Notes under the pieces: generated by a model | Database searches by the model: none | What the model was told of the DNA's origin: nothing | Seen by the model: only the letters and a program-made list of their open reading frames with translations | Translations under genes and position numbers: made by a program | Shown here: piece after piece, positions 25,939 to 33,945 of the stretch | How positions within the stretch are numbered: the stretch's first letter is position 1 | How the letters are laid out: every line of letters starts with the position of its first letter | DNA from: Bernardetia sp. | Lineage (GTDB): Bacteria; Bacteroidota; Bacteroidia; Cytophagales; Bernardetiaceae | Direction: 5' to 3' | DNA: 64,000 bases | Assembly: GCA_020630575.1 (NCBI GenBank) | Contig: JAHDBD010000010.1 | Coordinates: forward strand, 62,001-126,000

Positions 25939-26850
25939 ATGAAAAGTAATTTCATAAAAAATGCTCTAGTCATTCTCTTTTTTTTAGTTTCTTTTTCTGC
26001 TTTAGCGCAAGAGAAGGGACAAGCCAATGATATTTCGGAAGAGGAAGAAAAACTAGAACTTCCACGCAAGAGTTCGATTTCTACATTAATGCAAGAAATT
26101 GGTCTTACAGAATTTTTTGTCCGTTATAGTCGTCCGAGTGTAAAAGGACGTAAAAAACATATTTGGGGCGAACTAGTGCCTTATGGAAAAGTCTGGAGAG
26201 CAGGAGCGAATGAAGCTACAACCATAGAATTTTCTAGTGATGTCAAAATAAATGGTAAACCTTTAAAAAAAGGCAAGTATGCTATTTTTGTTATTCCACA
26301 AAAAAGGGGAGATTGGACTTTCATTTTTAATACAGCTGTAGATTCTTGGGGAAAAGAAGCATATAGTCAAGAAAATGATGTTTTGAGAGTAAATGCAACC
26401 GTTGAAAAATCAAAATTTCAGGAAACTTTAGCTTATGATTTTGATAAAATATTAGAAAATGAAGCTACTTTTATTTTACGTTGGGAGTGTAAATTAGCAC
26501 GAATTACGATCCAAGTAAATACAGTAGAGGAAGCAAAGAAAAATATTGCTATTGCCATTTCAAAATATCCAAACGATTGGCAAGTGCTTGTAAGAAGTGC
26601 ATCTTATTACAAAAGTGAAAATATAGAACTTCGCCAGGCCTTAGAATGGGCAAACCAATCTATCAAACTCAAAAACGACCATTACTTACCTTACTGGGTA
26701 AAATCTGAAATTTTAGCTCTACAAAACGATTACAAAGGGGCAGTAGAAAGTGCCCAAAAAGCATTAGAAGCAGGAAAAGATGACACCAATTTTATTTATG
26801 CTCAAACTATTCAATCACAAATTGACAACTGGCTTTCGAAAATAAATTAA
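25939..26850 (+). CDS. DUF2911 domain exported protein with TPR-like tail
   Basis: A 303-residue exported protein: signal peptide to FSALAQ, then the DUF2911 domain (residues 40-180), with the family's SISTLMQEIG, VRYSRPSVKGRKK, WRAGANEATTIEF and PLKKGKYAIFVIP segments. The last 100 residues look like tetratricopeptide-type helices (ALEWANQSIKLKNDHYLPYWVKSEILAL). The function of DUF2911 is unknown; members are abundant, periplasmic Bacteroidota proteins. It is followed after 30 bp by the STAS-like gene, suggesting co-transcription. Confidence 0.85.
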   Translation: MKSNFIKNALVILFFLVSFSALAQEKGQANDISEEEEKLELPRKSSISTLMQEIGLTEFFVRYSRPSVKGRKKHIWGELVPYGKVWRAGANEATTIEFSSDVKINGKPLKKGKYAIFVIPQKRGDWTFIFNTAVDSWGKEAYSQENDVLRVNATVEKSKFQETLAYDFDKILENEATFILRWECKLARITIQVNTVEEAKKNIAIAISKYPNDWQVLVRSASYYKSENIELRQALEWANQSIKLKNDHYLPYWVKSEILALQNDYKGAVESAQKALEAGKDDTNFIYAQTIQSQIDNWLSKIN

Positions 26851-26880
26851 TTTAATAAAAATCCCCTCCCCTTAATTACA

Positions 26881-27291
26881 ATGAAAGATTATAAAAGTAA
26901 ATATGTAGAACGTTCTCTTGATGAAAAAAAACAAATCTTAACTTCAATATGGTTGGAAACTACCAAAGACATGAATAATGAGGAGTTTAAAGAAGAAATG
27001 CATAAATTAGTAGAAATAATAAAAGAAAAAAATATAAAATTTATTTTATCTGTTACTAAAGACCTAAACTTTCCAATAACTCCAGAGTTACAAAATTGGG
27101 TTTTAGAATTTATTGCTCCACAGTTTACAGAAGCTAAAATTGAAAAACAAGCTATGATTATTCCAAAAGAACTGATAGCTCAGTTATCAATCGAACAAAC
27201 TATTGATGATGTAGAAAGCTCAAAACATTCTCATCAATCAAAATTGTTTAGTGATATAGAAGAAGCCAAAAAATGGTTTTTTAATGATTAA
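26881..27291 (+). CDS. STAS/SpoIIAA-like protein
   Basis: A 136-residue soluble protein with the same layout as the product of 3317-3766: short N-terminal strands, NIKFILSVTKDL core strand, PQFTEAKIEKQAMIIPKEL strand-helix and a closing EEAKKWFF helix. This fits the SpoIIAA-like family of Cytophagales. It lies between a DUF2911 gene (30 bp upstream) and a PAS protein gene (56 bp downstream). STAS and PAS modules commonly meet in signalling chains, so a partner relationship with the PAS protein is plausible but inferred. Confidence 0.6.
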   Translation: MKDYKSKYVERSLDEKKQILTSIWLETTKDMNNEEFKEEMHKLVEIIKEKNIKFILSVTKDLNFPITPELQNWVLEFIAPQFTEAKIEKQAMIIPKELIAQLSIEQTIDDVESSKHSHQSKLFSDIEEAKKWFFND

Positions 27292-27347
27292 AAATGAATC
27301 AAAAACCAATTTATTTCTTTTTTACAGATAACTAATAAGTCAATAAA

Positions 27348-27905
27348 ATGAAGCAAGAATTATCGAATATGATGGGTTTGGATATTTATCTTTCAAGTTT
27401 AGATAGAAAAGAATCTGACAAAATCAGAAATCAAATAAAACCCTCAATTACAGAATTTAAGCCTCTTTTGGGTTGGGATGTCTCTATTATCAGTTCTTTT
27501 GATGTTACTAAAAAAGAATTAGACATACAAAAAATAAAAGTGTTTGCAGAAAAGTATAAGTGGAAAAATGATATAGATGCAATATTTTTAAATAATCATT
27601 TTGAAGCTATTGTACTCACTGATTATTTAGAAAAAATTTTGTGGGTAAATGAAGGCTTTACAAAAATGACAGGCTATTCAAAAAAATTTGCTACTAATAA
27701 ACAACCTTCTTTCTTACAAGGAGAATTGACTTCAAAAGAATCAAGAAAGGAAGTCAAAATGAACCTTCAAAAAAGAAAACCTTTTAAAATATCAGTTGTC
27801 AATTATAAAAAAGATAAAACGCCTTATACTTGTCAAGTTCAAATTTTCCCTCTTTATTCTAATGAAGTCACTCATTTTATGGCTCTAGAAACACAGGTAA
27901 GATAA
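27348..27905 (+). CDS. PAS domain protein, LOV-like but without the photoactive cysteine
   Basis: A 185-residue protein. Residues 1-80 are helical and unrecognised. Residues 85-182 form a PAS domain whose closest pattern is the LOV class: ILWVNEGFTKMTGYS, SFLQGE at 121-126, a LQKRKPFKISVVNYKKDKTPY hairpin and THFMALE at the end. In LOV domains FLQG is preceded by Asn-Cys-Arg, where the Cys forms the flavin adduct; here the three residues are Gln119-Pro120-Ser121. It therefore cannot make the adduct and is either a light-independent PAS sensor or a degenerate LOV. No output domain is fused. A terminator follows at once. Confidence 0.75.
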   Translation: MKQELSNMMGLDIYLSSLDRKESDKIRNQIKPSITEFKPLLGWDVSIISSFDVTKKELDIQKIKVFAEKYKWKNDIDAIFLNNHFEAIVLTDYLEKILWVNEGFTKMTGYSKKFATNKQPSFLQGELTSKESRKEVKMNLQKRKPFKISVVNYKKDKTPYTCQVQIFPLYSNEVTHFMALETQVR

Positions 27906-27913
27906 ATAATCGC

Positions 27914-27951
27914 AAAACCTCATCTTTTGAAAATTTAAAAGATGAGGTTTT
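27914..27951. terminator. Rho-independent terminator
   Basis: AAAACCTCATCTTTT (27914-27928) and its perfect complement (27937-27951) enclose GAAAATTT, right after the PAS gene. Confidence 0.88.
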
Positions 27952-28230
27952 AAATTGCTAAAAAATAGCTCCAAATGAATTTTGTGCTTTAATTAAAATT
28001 ATTATTTCTTCAAGATTCTGATACACTTTAATCTTCAAAGTTTGGCAGATTAGACATACCTCTTTTACTTGGCTCAATTAAAAATGAAAGGGTGATTACG
28101 AGAAAACCACAGACCACGAAATAGCAACGTAGATAATCTGTGAAGGCTTTTGTTTATTTAGCTATGATTTTGAATCTCATAAATAAAAAAGCTAGAAGAA
28201 ATAAAAAATCGAATAAAACTAGAAATTATT
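27952..28230. other. Spacer between PAS gene and tatC
   Basis: With the terminator the gap is 325 bp. It shows no convincing ORF, promoter or repeat. The stretch around 28094-28140 is less AT-rich than the rest (CCACAGACCACGAAATAGCA) and might be part of a dispersed repeat, but no second copy is in the window. Confidence 0.35.
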
Positions 28231-29115
28231 TTATTCCATTTGTCTTAATTTTTCAGCTTTTGCAATTGTTATATTTCTTTTCTTTTGAATAGAAGCCGAA
28301 ATAAGAATACTTATTTCATACAAAATCCAAATAGGAATTCCGATTAAACACTGACTAATTACGTCTGGAGGAGTAATAAGAGCTGAAATAAATAAAATAA
28401 CAACAATAGAATGTTTTCGATAAGCTCTCATTAATTCAGGTGTAACAATTCCGACTTGTGATAGGAAAAATACTACAATAGGAAGTTGAAACATAAGTCC
28501 ACAGCCTAAGGTCAGCATAGCTACCGTAGTTACATAGGAAGAAATATCAATTTCATTGAGAATAGTTGCATCAACTTGATAATTAGAAAGAAAGTTAATA
28601 GACAAAGGAGTAATTAAGAAATATCCAAAAAGAACACCAATAGCAAATAAAAGAGATACAAAAAAGGTAGCTCCTCTTGCCACATTGCGCTCTTCATTAT
28701 ATAGAGCAGGTGCAACAAAACGCCAAATTTCCCAAAAAACATACGGAAATGCACACATAAAACCAAAGGCTATTGAAGCTGCAATATGCATGGTAAACTG
28801 TCCTGTCATTACACGGTTTTGAATAATAAAAGGCAAGTTGTCAATACAAGTAAGGCTAGAAAGCTGACAAAAAAATTGATAGGTAAGAAAATTACTTTTT
28901 GAAGGACCTAAAATAATCTTACCAAAAACAATATCCTTTGCTACAAAAGCAACTGCTGTAAAAACCAAAATAGCCAATACAGCACGAATAACATGCCAAC
29001 GCAATTCTTCCAAATGGTCTAAAATACCCATTTCTTTTGAGCTACTAGCAGATGAAGAAGTTGAAGGCAAAGAAGTATTTGTATTTTCTACTAAAGTTGT
29101 TTCTGAGTTATTCAT
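28231..29115 (-). CDS. tatC: Sec-independent protein translocase TatC
   Basis: A 294-residue inner-membrane protein with six membrane helices. TatC binds the twin-arginine signal peptide. Seen here: a polar Ser-rich N-terminus, then LDHLEELRWHVIRA (the conserved cytoplasmic Glu motif), a long first periplasmic loop with two cysteines in CQLSSLTC, FPYVFWEIWRFVAPAL, and LITPPDVISQCLIG. The first loop is longer than in E. coli, as in other Bacteroidota. TatA/B is not adjacent. A -7 element (complement of CAAATATA, 29167-29174) lies about 50 bp upstream. Confidence 0.95.
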   Translation of the reverse strand: MNNSETTLVENTNTSLPSTSSSASSSKEMGILDHLEELRWHVIRAVLAILVFTAVAFVAKDIVFGKIILGPSKSNFLTYQFFCQLSSLTCIDNLPFIIQNRVMTGQFTMHIAASIAFGFMCAFPYVFWEIWRFVAPALYNEERNVARGATFFVSLLFAIGVLFGYFLITPLSINFLSNYQVDATILNEIDISSYVTTVAMLTLGCGLMFQLPIVVFFLSQVGIVTPELMRAYRKHSIVVILFISALITPPDVISQCLIGIPIWILYEISILISASIQKKRNITIAKAEKLRQME

Positions 29116-29166
29116 TGAATATTATCTTTATACTATGCTGGTTTTGTCGTTGTACTGACTATTCTG

Positions 29167-29174
29167 CAAATATA
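29167..29174 (-). promoter_or_regulatory. Candidate -7 element of tatC
   Basis: CAAATATA reads TATATTTG on the minus strand, matching TAnnTTTG, about 50 bp before the ATG. The -33 position falls in the terminator stem of the upstream gene. Confidence 0.4.
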
Positions 29175-29185
29175 CACATTAAAAA

Positions 29186-29225
29186 AAATCCTTTTCTAAT
29201 TCAATGTAAAATTAGAAAAGGATTT
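29186..29225. terminator. Terminator between the 29252 gene and tatC
   Basis: AAATCCTTTTCTAAT (29186-29200) and ATTAGAAAAGGATTT (29211-29225) are perfect 15-bp arms; on the minus strand T's follow. Confidence 0.85.
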
Positions 29226-29251
29226 AATTATAAAAAATCTAAATAACGGAT

Positions 29252-30052
29252 TTATTTGCCTCCACCTGAAGATGAACGAGAACGAGAAGAAGAACCTGTA
29301 CTTCTACTAGAACGAGACGACGATCCACTAGAACGGCTAGAGCGAGTATAAGAACCTGTACTACTACGAGAAACTTTACTAGCTACATTTGATTTGAATC
29401 TACTCTTTGAGTTCATTGCTTGTGATGTTGCCGAACCAGAGCCATACGCACGAGTTCCACTTGAAGTAGTTCCATAATAAGGTCTTGAACCTCTATAATT
29501 ACGGTTGTAGTCATTGTATGAATTTCTGTAAATAGGACGACTACTCATCATTCCAAACATACTGCTCATAAAAGCATATTGTCCGTAAAACGCCCAAAAA
29601 CTATTTCCTGAACTATTCGTTTGCCAAGAACCATAACGCTGATTTCCTACATAATTATTATAACCAGGAGGAGAAGGAATTTTTGAAACTTTTCCATCTT
29701 CATTTTTAGACAGAAGTTCCATTCCCATGTTATCTAAGTTTTTGTTAAATGTTTCTTCTGAAACAGTCACCCAAGTTGAAAGAGAATCACGTACTATTTT
29801 TCCACCTGTTGTGTCTTTAGCAGGCAAAATAAATTTGTATTGATGTTTGTGAATGTCGCTTCCAAATGTTTTCTCTTCCAAGTCCATATCATATAAAAGG
29901 ACTGAATAAGTTTTATACTTATCCAAATCACGAGTGTAGTTATCAACTGGGTCTTTGACAACCTTTTCAGAACTTCCACAAGAAGTCAGGAAAGCAGAAG
30001 AAAAAACGACTAAGAAAGCAATTAAAATATGTTGAAGATATTGAATTTTCAT
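29252..30052 (-). CDS. Lipoprotein with Ser/Arg-rich low-complexity tail
   Basis: A 266-residue lipoprotein (leader to FLTSC, then GSSEK). Residues 35-130 form a compact domain (YTRDLDKYKTYSVLLYDMDLEE...WVTVSEETFNKNL). A Tyr/Asn/Gly-rich middle (about 140-200) and a final 50 residues made almost wholly of Ser, Arg, Gly and Thr follow. In many bacteria a low-complexity secreted lipoprotein (DUF4247) lies next to DUF4178 genes, and the next gene upstream here encodes DUF4178, so this may be the Bacteroidota counterpart; that link is inference. The basic tail suggests binding to anionic polymers. Confidence 0.65.
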   Translation of the reverse strand: MKIQYLQHILIAFLVVFSSAFLTSCGSSEKVVKDPVDNYTRDLDKYKTYSVLLYDMDLEEKTFGSDIHKHQYKFILPAKDTTGGKIVRDSLSTWVTVSEETFNKNLDNMGMELLSKNEDGKVSKIPSPPGYNNYVGNQRYGSWQTNSSGNSFWAFYGQYAFMSSMFGMMSSRPIYRNSYNDYNRNYRGSRPYYGTTSSGTRAYGSGSATSQAMNSKSRFKSNVASKVSRSSTGSYTRSSRSSGSSSRSSRSTGSSSRSRSSSGGGK

Positions 30053-30121
30053 GTTTTTATAAAATTGATTTAAAACTAATAAGATAAATTTTGGTAAATG
30101 TTAGTTTGAATTATTTTGAAA

Positions 30122-30700
30122 TTATAAAATGGCAGGAGGCTCACTAGAAGGAATGATATTAGAAAATTCATATTCTTCTACATATTCTCCAATGTAGGCT
30201 TCAAAGTCTCGCTCGCCAAATTGTTCTATAAAAAGAGCTTTCTCTTCATCGTCATCGTAATAATCCCACGTAATCATTTCAACAGATTTTTCACGCTCTG
30301 TTGTGGCTGTGTTTCTATAATATCCAGGGCTTTCATTATCACGATAATATTTTACACCTTCATAAGTGATGGTTTTGGGAGGACGTTCGTTTTCTGCAAT
30401 CTGATCATCTAAATCTTCACCTAATTTCATTAGACGAATTTTATTTGTTACTGCAATTTCTAATTCGCCATCATTTTCCAAACTCAAATAAATTTCATCG
30501 TTAGAGCTGCGTAATAAATAGGAATATGAAAATTCATTATCGCCCCAGTCATACTCATATTCTTCGGCTACTTCCCATGTTTTTGCATCATATTCTAAGA
30601 AAAAACCCACACGAATATCTATAATTCGAATATGATTTGGGTCGTAATGAGGAGTATTATCTTCTTCTTTTTTCTTCTTTTTAAAAAATCCGAAAGCCAT
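30122..30700 (-). CDS. DUF4178 domain protein
   Basis: A 192-residue soluble acidic protein with a short Lys-rich N-terminus (MAFGFFKKKKKEED). The DUF4178 pattern is clear: IIDIRVGFFLEYDAKTWEVAEEYEYDWGDNEFSYSYLL and later GVKYYRDNESPGYYRN...WDYYDDDEEKALFIEQFGERDFEAYIGEYVEEYEFSNI. The function of DUF4178 is not established; in other phyla it sits in clusters with DUF350, DUF4247 and spermidine synthase-like genes. Only the neighbouring lipoprotein is present here, 69 bp downstream on the same strand. Confidence 0.8.
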   Translation of the reverse strand: MAFGFFKKKKKEEDNTPHYDPNHIRIIDIRVGFFLEYDAKTWEVAEEYEYDWGDNEFSYSYLLRSSNDEIYLSLENDGELEIAVTNKIRLMKLGEDLDDQIAENERPPKTITYEGVKYYRDNESPGYYRNTATTEREKSVEMITWDYYDDDEEKALFIEQFGERDFEAYIGEYVEEYEFSNIIPSSEPPAIL

Positions 30701-30885
30701 ATAGTTAGTGATTGTATAGTTGGAAAAATTTCTGTGTGACCTACTTCTATTTTTAGATAGTCTCAGTCAAGTTCTAAAATTAATGAATTTAGTTTTATTA
30801 AAACGTAAACTGAACTGATTTTGTTAAGGTAAATGATTTTTATCATTAATTAATATCAAAATCATTTTACATTTTTGTTTTAAAT

Positions 30886-31584
30886 TTAACTTTCTCTCTG
30901 TAAAGCAACCATTTCAACTAATTTGGCAATTGTTTTTTGTATGCCTTCATTTACCTGACTTATACTTGCTTCCATCATATAACAAGGAGAGGAAACAATA
31001 TTATTTACATCATCTGAAACTACTTCTGTTACTGTACACAGGACAGGATTTGCTCCTGTTTTTTTCATTTCTTCATTAATATCTGCAATTTGATAAGGCG
31101 ATTTTTTACTTGTTGTTCCGACAGTCAAAGTTGCTTCTATTCCACTTCCTTCTAATGCTTTGGCAACTGTAGTAGGTGACATACAAACGGCTGCAATAGG
31201 TTTATGTTGCTTTATCATCTCATTCACTAATCGCTTTACATCGCTATTTATCTCTCCGTTTGCGCCCTCAAATGCCCATTTTGTGAAATTTTTAGCCACT
31301 CCAAATCCTCCTGGCATTACAAGTCCGTCCATATCTTCTGCGCTTATCTCTGCCAAATCTTTTATCTTTCCTCTTGCAATGCGTGCAGATTCGGTAAGAA
31401 CATTTCTTTTCTCATTCATCTCATCGCCCGTCAGATGATTGATAACATGATGTTGTTCTATATTTGGAGCGATACAGAAATAAGATACATCTGCTTGGTC
31501 TAAAGCTAATAAAACCAAAACTGATTCTTGAATTTCTGCGCCATCATAAACACCTGCGCCTGATAATAAAACACCTATTTTCAT
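30886..31584 (-). CDS. elbB: Isoprenoid biosynthesis glyoxalase ElbB
   Basis: A 232-residue DJ-1/PfpI-superfamily protein. It opens with KIGVLLSGAGVYDGAEIQESV, has VMPGGFGVAKN, and the nucleophile elbow AAVCMSP with the catalytic Cys, then TGTTSKKSPYQIADINEEM. In E. coli ElbB has glyoxalase activity and was linked to isoprenoid synthesis. Length is slightly above the 217-residue E. coli protein. A -7-like element (complement of CAAAAATA, 31632-31639) lies about 50 bp upstream. Confidence 0.92.
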   Translation of the reverse strand: MKIGVLLSGAGVYDGAEIQESVLVLLALDQADVSYFCIAPNIEQHHVINHLTGDEMNEKRNVLTESARIARGKIKDLAEISAEDMDGLVMPGGFGVAKNFTKWAFEGANGEINSDVKRLVNEMIKQHKPIAAVCMSPTTVAKALEGSGIEATLTVGTTSKKSPYQIADINEEMKKTGANPVLCTVTEVVSDDVNNIVSSPCYMMEASISQVNEGIQKTIAKLVEMVALQRES

Positions 31585-31784
31585 AATTATTATTGTTTTA
31601 GTCTGTGAGAAATCTTCTTAAAATAATATTTCAAAAATAGACAAATCAAGTTAGATTAGAAAATATAAATTGATTTGAACAGTTATCATTTTATAAATAA
31701 ATTGAAAATCAAAACTTATGTCGAAAAAAGTAATAAGTTTGTACTGAAAATTAATTTATAAAGCTATTTATTTATCAACTAAAT

Positions 31785-32429
31785 ATGAACGAATTTTTTA
31801 CTTTTATGGGAATGGGAATTGAGCATATTCTTCAATTTCCTGAGGGCTATGACCACTTACTTTTTATTTTGGCACTGAGTGCTATTTATACTTTTTCAGA
31901 ATGGAGAAAAGTTTTTTTATTGGTTACTGCTTTTACAGTTGGACATTCGGTTACTCTTCTTCTGACAGTTTCTGATATTTCCCCGATTCCTAGTTCTGTG
32001 ATTGAATGGCTTATTCCTCTGACAATTATTATGGTTTGTATCTTAAATTTTTTTACTAAAACAGAAGAAAAACCAAAAAATACAGACTTAGGTATTTTAG
32101 ATTTACCAAATAAAGAACAAAAAATTATGTCTTCTATAATGATTCGTCGTTATAGCATTGCATTACTTTTTGGATTGATACATGGTTTGGGTTTTGCTAA
32201 TTATTTGCGTCAGATGTTACCTGACTCTTTATTTTCACCTCTTTTAGGATTTAATATTGGACTAGAAATAGCTCAAATTTTTGTGGTTCTGATAGGTTTG
32301 GCTATTGGTTTTGTAATGATGAAATATATCGACTTTACTAAAAACCGTTGGAAAGTGTTTCTCTCTGCTATTGTCTTTGTTTTTGCTTTGCATCTTTTTG
32401 TGATGCAGACATTGGCACTTTTTGAATAA
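31785..32429 (+). CDS. HupE/UreJ family membrane protein
   Basis: A 214-residue polytopic inner-membrane protein with about six helices. The family histidines are present: GIEHILQFPEGYDHLLFIL, TAFTVGHSVTLLL and FGLIHGLGFA. HupE/UreJ proteins are (or are suspected to be) nickel or other metal permeases accessory to hydrogenase and urease, but many Bacteroidota copies stand apart from such genes, as here. The substrate is therefore uncertain. The next gene begins 27 bp after its stop. Confidence 0.85.
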   Translation: MNEFFTFMGMGIEHILQFPEGYDHLLFILALSAIYTFSEWRKVFLLVTAFTVGHSVTLLLTVSDISPIPSSVIEWLIPLTIIMVCILNFFTKTEEKPKNTDLGILDLPNKEQKIMSSIMIRRYSIALLFGLIHGLGFANYLRQMLPDSLFSPLLGFNIGLEIAQIFVVLIGLAIGFVMMKYIDFTKNRWKVFLSAIVFVFALHLFVMQTLALFE

Positions 32430-32456
32430 AGCTGATTTCGTCATTAAAATTTAATT

Positions 32457-32915
32457 ATGAATATATTCAATTTTATATTTGGAAAGAAGAAAAAGAAGAT
32501 TGAAAATGAATTTTTCGGAGAAGTTCAAATTTGCGAATCGAAAAGTGGTAAATTTATCTTTCGTTCTAAGCGTTACTTTTCTCCTATAAATCAGAAAATT
32601 GAGTTAGAAATAGAAGGAAATGAATTTGATAAACTTGATTTTGCAAATTCTTTTTTTGTAAAAATTGAATCTTCTTATCAAGAGGTGATTGATGCAGTTA
32701 CTCCAATTCTTGAAGACACTTTTCAAAATTGGAAGGAAGATTTTAAAATAATAGATTTCTATAAAGAATTTCAACCTATATACTTAAATCTTCCTATCAA
32801 AAAATCAATGCAGGACGATTGGGAAATTGTTTTTGAAACAATACATGACCCAAATCATCAATTCACAATAATTATGTCAGATATGAAAGCCAAAGAAATA
32901 AATATAGATGGATAA
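32457..32915 (+). CDS. Unrecognised small protein with basic N-terminus
   Basis: A 152-residue protein of unknown family. It starts MNIFNFIFGKKKKK, an amphipathic then basic segment that could touch the membrane, and goes on as alternating strands and helices (FFGEVQICESKSGKFIFRSKRYF; SSYQEVIDAVTPILEDTFQNW; IVFETIHDPNHQFTIIM). It follows the HupE-like gene by 27 bp, so they probably share a transcript. Its stop lies 1 bp from that of the convergent ADP-ribosylglycohydrolase gene. Confidence 0.6.
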   Translation: MNIFNFIFGKKKKKIENEFFGEVQICESKSGKFIFRSKRYFSPINQKIELEIEGNEFDKLDFANSFFVKIESSYQEVIDAVTPILEDTFQNWKEDFKIIDFYKEFQPIYLNLPIKKSMQDDWEIVFETIHDPNHQFTIIMSDMKAKEINIDG

Positions 32916-32916
32916 A

Positions 32917-33921
32917 TCAAAAATTCAAATCATATAACTTTTCACACAAATCATTAATTTCTTCCTTCTTTACAATCACATCTAACCATTCTTTAGGAAT
33001 TCCTTTTGTATAATTTTCTGTATTCATTCCATAAAAAAGACCTGCAATTCCACCTGTTACACAGCCTGTTGTGTCGGTGTCTTCTCCTAGATTTACAGAT
33101 TTCAAAATGCTTTCAGAATAGGAATCACACTTTAAAAAACACCAAAAACTAGCTTCCAAAGTATGTAAAACATAACCAGAAGATTTGATAGTTTCTTCTT
33201 CAAAAGTAGTTATGTCATTTTTCAGAATTCTATCAAAAAAGGCAATTTCAGTTTTGTTAAAATTAAATTCTGTTGCAAAATCATTTAGTAAAATTTGTAG
33301 TTTTTGATAGGCTACAAACTTATCTTGTTTTTCATTTTTTTGAATTTGTTCCAATAAAATCTTAGCAAATTCAGTATAAATAAAACACGAAAAAACAGAG
33401 CGAAAATGCATGTGCGTAATCGAAGAAACTTCTGAAACCAGTTCAAAACGCTTTTTTATAGAATCCTCAAATAAATAACCGTTATAAAAAACGAGTGGTA
33501 AAATTCGCATCAAAGAACCATTTCCATTCGAATATTCATCCATTCCTCCAGCTAAAAGTGGATTTTCTCCTTTTTTTAGTCTTTTTATAGCATCTGTTGT
33601 AGCGATTCCAATATCAAAAACTCTTCCGTGAGGAGTCCAAAAACTCTCATATTTCCATTTTACAAAATTATTTGCAATATCATTTACATCATAAATTGCT
33701 TTTTTGCTTGAGTTTTTGGGAGTTGCCAAACTTTCAGCCAAACAAAATGCCATCGAACTATCATCAGACCATGTTCCTTTTGGTTGGTGGTGCGTACCAA
33801 ATTCTCGCATATCTGTTACTGGATTTCTTGCAATATCTTCTCTACTGCGAAATTCGACAGGTACACCCAAAGCATCACCAATAGCAAAACCGAAAAAAGC
33901 ATCTTTTATTTTTTGTTTCAT
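32917..33921 (-). CDS. ADP-ribosylglycohydrolase family protein
   Basis: About 334 residues of the ARH/DraG fold, hydrolases that remove ADP-ribose from proteins or nucleic acids. The metal-site motifs are there: FGFAIGDALGVPVEF, GTWSDDSSMAFCLA (Thr-x-Asp-Asp type) and GEDTDTTGCVTGGIAGLFYG near the C-terminus, so both Mg ions can be bound. I use the ATG at 33921 (MKQKIKDAFFG); a TTG 18 bp earlier would add six unlikely residues. The substrate is unknown; no ADP-ribosyltransferase is adjacent. Confidence 0.88.
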   Translation of the reverse strand: MKQKIKDAFFGFAIGDALGVPVEFRSREDIARNPVTDMREFGTHHQPKGTWSDDSSMAFCLAESLATPKNSSKKAIYDVNDIANNFVKWKYESFWTPHGRVFDIGIATTDAIKRLKKGENPLLAGGMDEYSNGNGSLMRILPLVFYNGYLFEDSIKKRFELVSEVSSITHMHFRSVFSCFIYTEFAKILLEQIQKNEKQDKFVAYQKLQILLNDFATEFNFNKTEIAFFDRILKNDITTFEEETIKSSGYVLHTLEASFWCFLKCDSYSESILKSVNLGEDTDTTGCVTGGIAGLFYGMNTENYTKGIPKEWLDVIVKKEEINDLCEKLYDLNF

Positions 33922-33945
33922 ACATCCAATATAAATCAATTTTTG

